This document shows, piece by piece, positions 48,625 through 56,570 of a DNA stretch of 64,000 nucleotides; the first letter of the stretch is position 1; the number at the start of each line of letters is the position of its first letter. Under the pieces are notes generated by a model. That model saw only the letters and a list, made by a program, of their open reading frames with translations, was not told where the DNA came from and did not search any database. The DNA is from Streptomyces luteolifulvus (lineage in GTDB: Bacteria; Actinomycetota; Actinomycetes; Streptomycetales; Streptomycetaceae), in the NCBI RefSeq assembly GCF_008806595.1, contig NZ_VZRB01000040.1, forward strand, positions 1 to 64,000. The letters run 5' to 3'. A program made the position numbers and the translations under genes.

Positions 48625-48705
48625 TCAGAAGGTGCGACAGAGCATGGCGGCGACGCGGCACAGGTCTACTGCCCGCCGCTTCGTGAGATCCGCCTGTCGC
48701 TTCAT
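48625..48705 (-). CDS. Cys-containing attenuation leader peptide
   Basis: A 26-residue peptide with ATG start, basic N-terminus (MKRQADLTKRR) and the C-terminal pattern DLCRVAAMLCRTF with two Cys codons. This is the layout of leader peptides found upstream of sulfur-assimilation genes in Streptomyces. Ribosome stalling at the Cys codons under cysteine limitation would alter folding of the adjoining hairpin (48605-48624) and raise expression of the sulfurtransferase 127 bp downstream. Confidence 0.75.
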   Translation of the reverse strand: MKRQADLTKRRAVDLCRVAAMLCRTF

Positions 48706-48902
48706 GCTGCGATCGTAGGGACGGACAGCGGGGCATGTCACCGCCGTGTCGTATGGTGAGATGCGATCGTCCGGAATGCGGGACGAGAAGGCCTTGAGGG
48801 CGGCCGCGGCCGGGCTCCCGGGCGCATGTTCGCGGCGTCACATCTACGGTGCGGACGACCGCGTCTCACTTCCCGGACACCGTGGGTGCGCCGGACGTCG
48901 CC

Positions 48903-49640
48903 CTACCCGGCCAGCCGGACGTTCGAACCCTGCACGGAGATCTCCACACCGTCCCCCGCGGCCTGCACCTTGTCGAGCCGGATGCCGCCCGGAAGCTCCT
49001 CGATCGTCTGGTCGAAGTCGGTGATCGAGCGGAGCGCGGTCTCGGCGAGGTCGATGCCGAGGTCGGGCAGCGAGTCCGCGCGCACCGTCACCGTGTCGCC
49101 GTCGACGACCTTGACCGAGCTGAGCACGGCGACCGGGCGGGGCAGCTTGACGCCGAGGACCGTCGCGTCGATCTTCACCTCGATCTTGCCGTTGCCCCCG
49201 TCGGACAGGCCCACGACCTGCGCCCTGACCGCCGGCGCGACCCGGGTGGGCTCGGACTTGGCCGCCTTGAGCAGCTCGTCGTAGCCGATGGTCGCGGTGC
49301 CGCTGGCGGAGGCCGCGGTGGCGGAGCTGTAGTCGCCGGAGAACGTCACGCCCTTCATCGCGGCCTTCAGGTCGTCGACGCGGATCGTGTCGCCGTCGGT
49401 GCCGGTGGACGCCTCGTAGTCCTTGATACCGACCTCGATGTCGTCGAACTCGCCGGCGGCGGCCTGCGTGAGGAACGGGAAGCCCTTGATGGAGACGTCC
49501 GGGGTGGTGGCCAGACCCTCGGTGGTCCTGAGCTTGTCCGCCGCCTCGTCCTCCGCGAAGCCGACGGCGAGGCGGTCCGCGATCACGAAGAGGCCGCCCA
49601 GGATCACGACGACGATCAGAAGTATTCGCAGTGCGCGCAT
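48903..49640 (-). CDS. DUF2993 (LmeA-like) lipid-binding protein
   Basis: A 245-residue protein with an N-terminal membrane anchor or signal (about 3-22, LRILLIVVVILGGLFVIAD) and an extracytoplasmic beta-rich domain. It contains VSIKGFPFLTQAAAGEFDDIEVGIKDY, the hallmark of DUF2993 proteins such as mycobacterial LmeA, which binds phospholipids and supports mannan synthesis. The ATG at 49640 has a ggggga RBS; a TTG 21 bp upstream is less likely. It is a single leftward gene. Confidence 0.88.
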   Translation of the reverse strand: MRALRILLIVVVILGGLFVIADRLAVGFAEDEAADKLRTTEGLATTPDVSIKGFPFLTQAAAGEFDDIEVGIKDYEASTGTDGDTIRVDDLKAAMKGVTFSGDYSSATAASASGTATIGYDELLKAAKSEPTRVAPAVRAQVVGLSDGGNGKIEVKIDATVLGVKLPRPVAVLSSVKVVDGDTVTVRADSLPDLGIDLAETALRSITDFDQTIEELPGGIRLDKVQAAGDGVEISVQGSNVRLAG

Positions 49641-49792
49641 CCTGCGGTTCCCCCAAGCCAACGGTCGGTGACGACCGGGTGGCCGCCGAGCGCGACACTA
49701 ACCCTGCGCAGGACGGCGACCGGGGGTTTGTCGATCACCTGTGACAGGACCGGAGCACTCGGGCCCGTCTCGCCGTCCGCGTCAGGACCGCC

Positions 49793-51001
49793 CTACCCCA
49801 GCGCCCACACCACCGGTGCCGCAGCCGCCAGCGGCAGGGCGACGCCCGCCGTGAAGTGCACGAAGCGGGACGGGTAGTCGTAGCTCGCCACCCGGTGGCC
49901 GATCAGCGCGCACACCGCCGCACCGGCGCCGAGCAGCGCGCCCTTCGTTCCCAGTCCCGTCATCGGGCCGACGGCGAGGCCCGCGCCCGCCGCGGCGAGC
50001 AACGCCGCCACGACGGATACCGGGGTCGGCAGGGGCAGGGCGCGGGCCAGGACGGCCACCGCCACCGCGGCCGCGCCGACCGTCACCGCGTCCGCCTCGG
50101 CCGCGAGGTAGCCGGCCGCCACGACGGACAGGGCCGCCGAGACGACCGTCGCCGTCAGGCCGTACATCCGCTCGTCCGGATCGGCGTGGGAGCGCAGCTG
50201 GAGGACGAGGGCGAGCAGGACCCAGACGCCCAGGGTGCCGAGGATCGCCGCCGGCCCGTTCCCGCGGCCCGCCGCCAGCAGCGCCACGTCCGCGGTGAGC
50301 GCGCCCGCGAAGGCCAGCGCGATGCCCTGGCGGGCGGGCCACATGCCGTTCAGCCGGAACCAGCCCGCGGCGGTGACGGCCTGAAGGACGACGAGCGGGA
50401 CGAGCAGGGCGTACGAGCCGACGGCCGCCGTACCGGACAGCAGGAGCCCGAGGCCCGCGGTGAGCGCGGCGGGCTGCATGCCGGGTTCGATGACCGGGGA
50501 GCGGCCCTCCAGCCGGGCCCGCTGCGCGTCGGTGATACGGGAGTTGCCGCCGATGGTGGCGGGACCGTACTCGGGCTCGGAGGCCGTGCCCGCGCCCTGA
50601 GGGGCGGTCGCGGCGGCGTGGCGCGGCTGGGCAGGGCTCTCGGTGCCGGGCTCCGGGTGGCCCTGGTGTGACTGGTGGGTCTGGTGGCCCTGGTGGCCCT
50701 GGTGGCCCTGGTGGGTCTGGTGGCCCTGGTGGGTCTGGTGGCCCTGGTAGCTCTGCGGCGTCTGCTGCGGTGTCTGCTGCGGCAGATACGCGGTCTCCAC
50801 GGCCGTCACCGGCGCGTGCATCTGCGTCTCCCAGGTCTGCCCCTGCCACTGCTGGGTGTACTGCTGGGCGGCGTGCGGATCGTCGTAGCCCTGCTGCCCC
50901 GGCCACGCCTGCTGCCGGTACGGGTCGTGGCCCGCGTGGTCGTAGCCCGCGTGGTCGTACCCCTCGCGGGGGTGGCCGCCCTCATACGGCTGGTCGGTCA
51001 T
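49793..51001 (-). CDS. polytopic membrane protein with His/Gln repeat N-terminus
   Basis: A 402-residue protein. The N-terminal 175 residues are hydrophilic: Tyr/His/Gln-rich, with GYDHAGYDHAGHD at 19-31 and about ten G-H-Q/T-H-Q tripeptide repeats at 86-115. The C-terminal 225 residues form about nine membrane helices with short loops. The His repeats could bind metal. The membrane half resembles uncharacterised actinobacterial integral membrane proteins. It lies 3 bp downstream of the MoaD/ThiS-like gene. Confidence 0.82.
   Translation of the reverse strand: MTDQPYEGGHPREGYDHAGYDHAGHDPYRQQAWPGQQGYDDPHAAQQYTQQWQGQTWETQMHAPVTAVETAYLPQQTPQQTPQSYQGHQTHQGHQTHQGHQGHQGHQTHQSHQGHPEPGTESPAQPRHAAATAPQGAGTASEPEYGPATIGGNSRITDAQRARLEGRSPVIEPGMQPAALTAGLGLLLSGTAAVGSYALLVPLVVLQAVTAAGWFRLNGMWPARQGIALAFAGALTADVALLAAGRGNGPAAILGTLGVWVLLALVLQLRSHADPDERMYGLTATVVSAALSVVAAGYLAAEADAVTVGAAAVAVAVLARALPLPTPVSVVAALLAAAGAGLAVGPMTGLGTKGALLGAGAAVCALIGHRVASYDYPSRFVHFTAGVALPLAAAAPVVWALG
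50657..50750. repeat. 9 bp tandem repeats encoding the GHQ/THQ stretch
   Basis: About ten units of ggccctggt or gggtctggt run in frame within the membrane-protein gene (residues 86-115). Copy number probably varies between strains. Confidence 0.85.
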
Positions 51002-51004
51002 CGC

Positions 51005-51259
51005 TCACCCTCCTGCGAACGGCGGGAGCACCTCGACCGTGCCGCCGTCGGCCAGCCGTACCGTCTCGTGTCCGCGGGTGCCCACGGGGTCCCCGTCGAC
51101 GAGGAACGAGCATCGCTGAAGGACGCGCACGAGTTCGCCGGGGTGTCGCTCGCGCGCCGCGTCGAGCGCCTCGGCGAGGGTGGCCGCGTCGAACGGCTCC
51201 TCGGCGATCCCGGCCGCTGCCTTCGCGGCGGCCCAGTAGCGCACCGTGACCTTTGGCAT
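51005..51259 (-). CDS. MoaD/ThiS-family sulfur carrier protein
   Basis: An 84-residue beta-grasp protein ending in the diagnostic Gly-Gly (PPFAGG) that is adenylated and thiocarboxylated in MoaD and ThiS. It begins MPKVTVRYWAAAKAAAG and has DGDPVGTRGHETVRLADGGTVEVLPP before the tail. Its partner (molybdopterin, thiazole or cysteine synthesis) cannot be told from the context. Proximity to sulfur-transfer genes is suggestive only. An in-frame upstream extension is shadow sequence. Confidence 0.88.
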   Translation of the reverse strand: MPKVTVRYWAAAKAAAGIAEEPFDAATLAEALDAARERHPGELVRVLQRCSFLVDGDPVGTRGHETVRLADGGTVEVLPPFAGG

Positions 51260-51296
51260 CCGGTTCCTCAATCGATTGGCGGTGTACACGGTCAGG

Positions 51297-52160
51297 CTAG
51301 CCGCCCTGTGCGGCGGCCCAGTCCCCGATCCGGGCGAGCAGCTCCTCGGCGGCCGCGTGCTCCGCATGGCCCATGCCGGGCTCCAGCCAGAGTTCGCCGT
51401 GGTCACCGGCGGCCGCGGCCAGCATGAGGGGGTGGTCCACCGGGAAGTAGCCGTCCCGGTCGCCGTGCACGATCAGCAGTGGGGTGGGCGCGATCCGGGG
51501 CACCGCCTCCACCGGGGACAGCGGGACCGGGTCCCAGTCCCGGTGGTGGATGCGCGTACGGAGTCCGTAGCGGCCCACCAGCCGGCCCTCGGGCCGGGTC
51601 ACCAGCCAGTGCAGCCGCCGCATGGGGGCGGTGCCCCGGTAGTACCAGCGGGCGGGAGCGCTCACCGAGACCACCGCGGCCGGGTGCGTCTGCGCGGGCT
51701 CCTCGCGCCCCGGGCCGTACAGCGCCGCGTGCCGCAGCACCACCGAGCCGCCCATCGAGAAGCCGACGGTGACCACGCGCGCGTGCCCGAGCTCACGCGC
51801 CCAGGCGACCGCGGCCGCGAGGTCGAGCACCTCCCGGTCGCCGACGGTCGAGCGCCCGCCGGACGCCCCGTGCCCTCTGAAGGAGAAGGTGACCACGGCC
51901 CCGTACCGCGCGAACGCCTCCGCCACCCGCCGGACGTGCGGCCGGTCCACATCGCCCGTGAAGCCGTGCGCGACGACGAACGCCAGGTCACCCGAGGGTG
52001 GCCGGGAGGCGTCGTATACGGCCGCACCCGGTTCGTATACGGAATCGATCGTCACCCCGTCGGACGTGCGCAGAAACGTCCGCAAGGGGGCATTTCTCCG
52101 TGTCTCAGAGTGCGGACCAACGGTGGGACGCGCCACATCACCTGCCGGACGAGTGCTCAT
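51297..52160 (-). CDS. alpha/beta hydrolase
   Basis: A 287-residue soluble hydrolase. Oxyanion strand FVVAHGFTGDVDRPHVRRVA is near residue 65. The nucleophile elbow GFSMGGS has Ser near 138, IVHGDRDGYFP supplies the acid near 235, and the catalytic His is in MGHAEHA near 265. It resembles the Aes/YqjL-type monoacyl hydrolases; the substrate is unknown. It is divergent from glnR. Confidence 0.9.
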   Translation of the reverse strand: MSTRPAGDVARPTVGPHSETRRNAPLRTFLRTSDGVTIDSVYEPGAAVYDASRPPSGDLAFVVAHGFTGDVDRPHVRRVAEAFARYGAVVTFSFRGHGASGGRSTVGDREVLDLAAAVAWARELGHARVVTVGFSMGGSVVLRHAALYGPGREEPAQTHPAAVVSVSAPARWYYRGTAPMRRLHWLVTRPEGRLVGRYGLRTRIHHRDWDPVPLSPVEAVPRIAPTPLLIVHGDRDGYFPVDHPLMLAAAAGDHGELWLEPGMGHAEHAAAEELLARIGDWAAAQGG

Positions 52161-52324
52161 GTGGGCTATTCTGCTGGGCAGAGGACTCGGGCAGCGTTGC
52201 CCCCGGGTCCTTTTGTGCTTTCGGACGCGTTGTATACGAAGCGGGAAACCGCAGGTGTACGGGCCCCGGGATCGCAGAGCAATACCGCAAACGTCCTCGC
52301 AGGGACCGAGGAGGAAAACGACGT

Positions 52325-53107
52325 ATGAGTTCTCTGCTGCTCCTGACCAACGCCCTCCAGCCGTCGACGGAGGTGCTGCCGGCCCTCGGCCTGCTGCTGC
52401 ACAACGTGCGGGTGGCTCCGGCCGAGGGACCCGCGCTCGTCGACACCCCTGGTGCCGACGTCATCCTGATCGACGGCCGGCGTGACCTTCCGCAGGTGCG
52501 CAGCCTGTGCCAGCTGCTGCGTTCCACGGGCCCCGGCTGTCCGCTCATCCTCGTCGTCACCGAGGGCGGCCTGGCCGCCGTCACCGCCGACTGGGGCATC
52601 GACGACGTCCTCCTCGACACCGCGGGTCCGGCGGAGGTCGAGGCGCGGCTGCGTCTGGCCATGGGCAGGCAGCAGATCGTCAACGACGACTCCCCGATGG
52701 AGATCCGCAACGGCGACCTCTCCGTGGACGAGGCGACCTACTCGGCCAAACTCAAGGGCCGCGTCCTCGACCTCACCTTCAAGGAGTTCGAGCTTCTGAA
52801 GTACCTCGCCCAGCACCCGGGCCGCGTCTTCACGCGCGCGCAGCTGCTGCAGGAGGTCTGGGGCTACGACTACTTCGGCGGCACCAGGACCGTGGATGTC
52901 CATGTACGACGCCTGCGCGCCAAGCTCGGACCCGAGCACGAGTCGCTGATCGGAACCGTCCGGAACGTCGGTTATCGATTCGTTACGCCGGAAAAGGGCG
53001 ACCGCGGCGGTGACGACGCGAAGGCCAAGGCAGAAGCCCGTGCACACCGGGAAGACCCGGACGAGACAGCCGCCTTGGACCGCGCCGAGGTCGCGGCCGA
53101 GGCGTAG
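52325..53107 (+). CDS. glnR: orphan response regulator GlnR (nitrogen metabolism)
   Basis: OmpR-family activator/repressor of glutamine synthetase, ammonium transport and nitrate genes in actinomycetes. It has 260 residues. The atypical receiver (1-115) lacks the usual acidic pocket, but Asp45 and Asp50 in ADVILID are retained; they are held to stabilise the dimer rather than accept phosphate. The winged helix (about 130-230) includes LTFKEFELLKYLAQHPGRVF and TVRNVGYRF. The acidic Ala/Glu-rich tail is disordered. No cognate kinase is adjacent, as expected for GlnR. Confidence 0.94.
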   Translation: MSSLLLLTNALQPSTEVLPALGLLLHNVRVAPAEGPALVDTPGADVILIDGRRDLPQVRSLCQLLRSTGPGCPLILVVTEGGLAAVTADWGIDDVLLDTAGPAEVEARLRLAMGRQQIVNDDSPMEIRNGDLSVDEATYSAKLKGRVLDLTFKEFELLKYLAQHPGRVFTRAQLLQEVWGYDYFGGTRTVDVHVRRLRAKLGPEHESLIGTVRNVGYRFVTPEKGDRGGDDAKAKAEARAHREDPDETAALDRAEVAAEA

Positions 53108-53212
53108 GCGGACCCGCGCGGGCGCCCGGGCGGGGCGCGGCTCCTCCATTGGAGCCACGATCCACTTCCTTACGCCCTGCCCAGAGCGGGTCCATCCGCG
53201 TAGACTCCGCGC

Positions 53213-54235
53213 GTGGCCAAGGTGACTCGGGACGACGTAGCACGGCTGGCGGGAACTTCCACCGCCGTCGTCAGCTATGTCATCAACAACGGACCCCGGC
53301 CGGTCGCCCCGGCCACGCGCGAGCGTGTCCTCGCAGCGATCAAGGAGCTGGGGTACCGGCCGGACCGGGTCGCCCAGGCGATGGCCTCGCGGCGCACGGA
53401 TCTCATAGGCCTGATCATCCCCGACGCCCGCCAGCCCTTCTTCGGGGAGATGGCCCACGCGGTCGAACAGGCCGCCTCCGAGCGCGGAAAGATGGTTCTC
53501 GTCGGCAACACCGACTACGTCGGCGAACGCGAGGTCCACTATCTGCGCGCATTCCTCGGGATGCGTGTCTCGGGCCTGATCCTGGTCAGTCACGCGCTCA
53601 ACGACCTCGCCGCCGCCGAGATCGAGGCCTGGGACGCCCGGGTCGTCCTGCTCCACGAGCGGCCCGAGGCCATCGACGACGTCGCCGTCGTCACCGACGA
53701 CCTGGGCGGCGCCCACCTCGCCGTACGCCACCTCCTGGAGCACGGCTACGAGTACGTCGCCTGTGTGGGCGGCACCGCGGAGACCCCGGCGGTCGGCGAC
53801 CCGGTCTCCGACCACGTCGAAGGCTGGCGGCGGGCCATGGACGAGGCCGGGATCCCGACCGAGGGCCGGCTCTTCGAAGCCCCTTACAACCGCTACGACG
53901 CCTACCAGGTCGCCCTGGAGCTCCTCTCCGGGCCCCAGCGTCCGCCCGCGATCTTCTGCTCCACCGACGACCAGGCCATCGGCCTGCTGCGCGCGGCCCG
54001 CGAGCTGCGCATCGACGTACCGGGCGAGCTGGCGGTGGCCGGCTTCGACGACATCAAGGAAGCGGCGCTCGCGGACCCGCCGCTGACGACGATCGCCTCC
54101 GACCGCTCGGCGATGGCCCGGGCCGCGGTCGACCTCGTCCTCGACGACGGACTGCGTGTGGCGGGGGCGCGCCGCGAACGGCTGAAGGTGTTCCCGTCCC
54201 GCCTGGTACCCCGCAGATCCTGCGGCTGCGCATGA
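53213..54235 (+). CDS. LacI-family transcriptional regulator
   Basis: A 340-residue regulator. The N-terminal LacI helix-turn-helix (TRDDVARLAGTSTAVVSYVI, hinge PDRVAQAMASRRTDLIGLI) is followed by a periplasmic-binding-protein-like sensor with FCSTDDQAIGLLRAARELRI and AGFDDIKEAALADPPLTTI. The ligand is unknown, probably a sugar. The protein ends SCGC. The GTG start lies 6 bp after TAGACT, a good -10 box, so the transcript is probably leaderless. Confidence 0.93.
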   Translation: MAKVTRDDVARLAGTSTAVVSYVINNGPRPVAPATRERVLAAIKELGYRPDRVAQAMASRRTDLIGLIIPDARQPFFGEMAHAVEQAASERGKMVLVGNTDYVGEREVHYLRAFLGMRVSGLILVSHALNDLAAAEIEAWDARVVLLHERPEAIDDVAVVTDDLGGAHLAVRHLLEHGYEYVACVGGTAETPAVGDPVSDHVEGWRRAMDEAGIPTEGRLFEAPYNRYDAYQVALELLSGPQRPPAIFCSTDDQAIGLLRAARELRIDVPGELAVAGFDDIKEAALADPPLTTIASDRSAMARAAVDLVLDDGLRVAGARRERLKVFPSRLVPRRSCGCA

Positions 54236-54327
54236 GGCACCCCGGGCTTTTCTGAGGGTTGTCCGAGAGGGCCGACCGAGCGCCGAGAGGCGTCTTTACA
54301 ACGGGCATACGAGGTTCTGCCGGGCTT

Positions 54328-54348
54328 CTCAGGGAGCACTCAGGGAGC
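54328..54348. promoter_or_regulatory. direct repeat ctcagggagc in the htrA-like promoter
   Basis: Two perfect 10 bp copies (54328-54337 and 54339-54348) with an 11 bp period, the spacing preferred by OmpR-type regulators. They lie 30-50 bp upstream of the protease start. The response regulator encoded at 55836 is the obvious candidate to bind. Confidence 0.65.
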
Positions 54349-54377
54349 TCTCATGGACGGCGGAGAAGCTCTGTTCC

Positions 54378-55511
54378 ATGACCGAGAGCTTCCGCCGCAG
54401 CGGCGAGTACGACAACCCCCACCAGGGCGACCAGCAGCAGGCCCCGTACCCCGAGCAGCAGCACGCCTCCTCCCCGGTGAACCCGCAGTGGCCGCCCCCG
54501 CCGGCGTACCAGCCGGCGGAGCCGGTCACGGCGGAGCCCGGCACCACCGTCCGGCCGTCGCAGGCGTACGGCGGTGCGCACGGCGGTGACGGTGGCGGTA
54601 CGGCTTTCCTCACCGCGGCCCCGGCCGAGCCGGCCCCGAAGAAGAGGCGGACCCGGAGCCCGGTCGCCCTGCTCGCCGTCGTGGCGATGGTCGCCGCGGC
54701 GATAGGCGGCGGCACCGCCTACGCGTTCCAGGAGCTGACCGGGCAGGACACCGTCGTCTCCAGCAGCACCAGCACGAGCGTGGTGCCCGTCGGCAAGAAG
54801 GGCGACATCGCCGCGATCGCCACGGCGGTCGGCCCGAGCATCGTCGAGATCAACGCCACCACGAACTCCGGGGAGTCCACCGGCTCCGGCGTGGTCATCA
54901 CCGGCGACGGCGAGATCATCACCAACAACCACGTCATCTCCGGCGCCTCGTCGATCAAGGTGACGACCAGCGACGGCACGAGGTACACGGCGAAGATCGT
55001 CGGCACCGACAGCAAGAAGGACCTCGCCCTGATCAAGCTGGAGAACGCCTCCGGCCTGAAGTCGGCCACCCTCGGCAACTCCGACGGTGTGAAGGTCGGC
55101 GACACGGTCGTGGCGATCGGCTCCCCCGAGGGCCTGACCGGCACGGTCACCAGCGGCATCGTCTCCGCCCTGGACCGTGACGTGACCGTCTCCACCGGCG
55201 AGAACCCGGGGCAGGGCGGCGGCAACGGCCAGTGGCCCTTCGAGTTCGGCGGCCGGGAGTTCAACGGCGACACCGGATCGTCGACGACGACGTACAAGGC
55301 GCTCCAGACGGACGCGTCCCTGAACCCCGGCAACTCCGGCGGCGCCCTCATCGACATGAACGGCAACATCATCGGCATCAACTCCGCGATGTACTCCGCC
55401 AGTTCGCAGTCGTCCTCCAGTGCCGGCAGCGTCGGCCTCGGCTTCGCCATCCCGGTCAACACCGTCAAAGCCGACCTGAGCACGCTCCGGGCCGGCGGTT
55501 CCGACAGCTGA
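54378..55511 (+). CDS. htrA2: membrane-anchored HtrA-like serine protease without PDZ domain
   Basis: Secretion-stress protease/chaperone. It has 377 residues: a Pro/Gln-rich cytoplasmic segment (1-90), one membrane helix (about 95-117) and an external trypsin-like domain with the triad His in TNNHVISG (near 193), Asp in SKKDLALIKL (near 215) and Ser in LNPGNSGGALID (near 318). HtrA proteins usually end in PDZ domains; this one stops soon after the protease domain. Position next to the CssRS-type genes matches the streptomycete gene htrA2. Confidence 0.9.
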   Translation: MTESFRRSGEYDNPHQGDQQQAPYPEQQHASSPVNPQWPPPPAYQPAEPVTAEPGTTVRPSQAYGGAHGGDGGGTAFLTAAPAEPAPKKRRTRSPVALLAVVAMVAAAIGGGTAYAFQELTGQDTVVSSSTSTSVVPVGKKGDIAAIATAVGPSIVEINATTNSGESTGSGVVITGDGEIITNNHVISGASSIKVTTSDGTRYTAKIVGTDSKKDLALIKLENASGLKSATLGNSDGVKVGDTVVAIGSPEGLTGTVTSGIVSALDRDVTVSTGENPGQGGGNGQWPFEFGGREFNGDTGSSTTTYKALQTDASLNPGNSGGALIDMNGNIIGINSAMYSASSQSSSSAGSVGLGFAIPVNTVKADLSTLRAGGSDS

Positions 55512-55537
55512 CACCGGCAACCCCTGAGGAGCACGTC

Positions 55538-55723
55538 ATGATCGAGCAGGTTTCGCACACGGTGGCCGGCACCGACCCGGCCGGGTTCGCCTTGGCACTT
55601 GAGGTGACGTACGCGCTGCACGCGCCGGTGCCACGGGCGCCGGAGATGGCGGTGCCCCGCACGACGGGCCGCCGCGGCACGGCCGCCGCCCGGGCCCGCC
55701 GCCGTACCCCGGTACGCGGCTGA
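55538..55723 (+). CDS. small Ala/Arg-rich protein
   Basis: A 61-residue open frame with a good tgaggag RBS 8 bp before its ATG, 26 bp after the htrA-like stop. It encodes IEQVSHTVAGTDPAGFALAL, then an Arg/Ala-rich tail. No family is recognised. The RBS and spacing favour expression, while the basic low-complexity tail argues caution. Confidence 0.45.
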   Translation: MIEQVSHTVAGTDPAGFALALEVTYALHAPVPRAPEMAVPRTTGRRGTAAARARRRTPVRG

Positions 55724-55835
55724 CCTCCCGGTCCGCGCCCCGTCGTCTCTTCCGTACGCCGCTGCCGGGAAACATGCGAGGCTGAAAGCGTCCAGCCCGC
55801 CTGACCTCCCACCGCACCCGAGGAACCCGAAACCC

Positions 55836-56570
55836 ATGAGCCCCGCCGATGGCGACCGTGACCCCCACCGCATCCTGATCGTCGACGACGAGCCCGCGGT
55901 GCGCGAAGCACTCCAGCGCAGCCTCGCCTTCGAGGGGTACGACACGGAGGTCGCCGTGGACGGCGCGGACGCGCTGGAGAAGGCCACCGCGTACCGCCCC
56001 GACCTGGTGGTCCTCGACATCCAGATGCCGCGCATGGACGGCCTGACCGCCGCCCGCCGGATGCGCGGCGCGGGCACCACGACCCCGATCCTGATGCTGA
56101 CGGCCCGCGACACCGTCGGCGACCGGGTGACCGGCCTCGACGCGGGCGCCGACGACTACCTCGTCAAGCCCTTCGAACTCGACGAACTCTTCGCCCGCGT
56201 CCGCGCCCTGCTGCGTCGCAGCTCCTACGCGGCGGCGATGACGAACACGGCCGAGGAGGACGAGGCGCTGAGCTTCGCCGACCTGCGCATGAACCTGGCG
56301 ACCCGGGAGGTGACCCGCAGTGGCCGCCCGGTGGAGCTGACCCGCACGGAGTTCACGCTCCTGGAGATGTTCATGGCCCACCCGCGCCAGGTCCTCACGC
56401 GTGAGCAGATCCTGAAGGCGGTGTGGGGCTTCGATTTCGAGCCCTCGTCGAACTCCCTCGACGTGTATGTCATGTACCTCCGCCGCAAGACGGAGGCGGC
56501 CGGCGAACCGCGGCTCGTGCACACGGTGCGGGGTGTGGGATACGTACTGCGCCAGGGCGGCGCGGAGTGA
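55836..56570 (+). CDS. cssR: OmpR-family response regulator (CssR-type)
   Basis: Regulator of the secretion-stress response. The 244 residues have a receiver (10-125) with DDE, phospho-acceptor D61 in LVVLDIQMP and KPFELDELFARV. The winged helix (about 145-240) contains LTRTEFTLLEMFMAHPRQVL, FEPSSNSLDVYVMYLRRKTE and VRGVGYVL. It overlaps the kinase gene by 4 bp (GTGA). Its likely targets include the upstream protease gene, which carries 11 bp-spaced repeats. The name rests on recollection of the streptomycete locus. Confidence 0.9.
   Translation: MSPADGDRDPHRILIVDDEPAVREALQRSLAFEGYDTEVAVDGADALEKATAYRPDLVVLDIQMPRMDGLTAARRMRGAGTTTPILMLTARDTVGDRVTGLDAGADDYLVKPFELDELFARVRALLRRSSYAAAMTNTAEEDEALSFADLRMNLATREVTRSGRPVELTRTEFTLLEMFMAHPRQVLTREQILKAVWGFDFEPSSNSLDVYVMYLRRKTEAAGEPRLVHTVRGVGYVLRQGGAE

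Noticed and set aside
50657..50750. CRISPR or non-coding satellite
   Set aside because: In-frame 9 bp repeats inside a coding sequence, explained by the GHQ/THQ peptide repeats.
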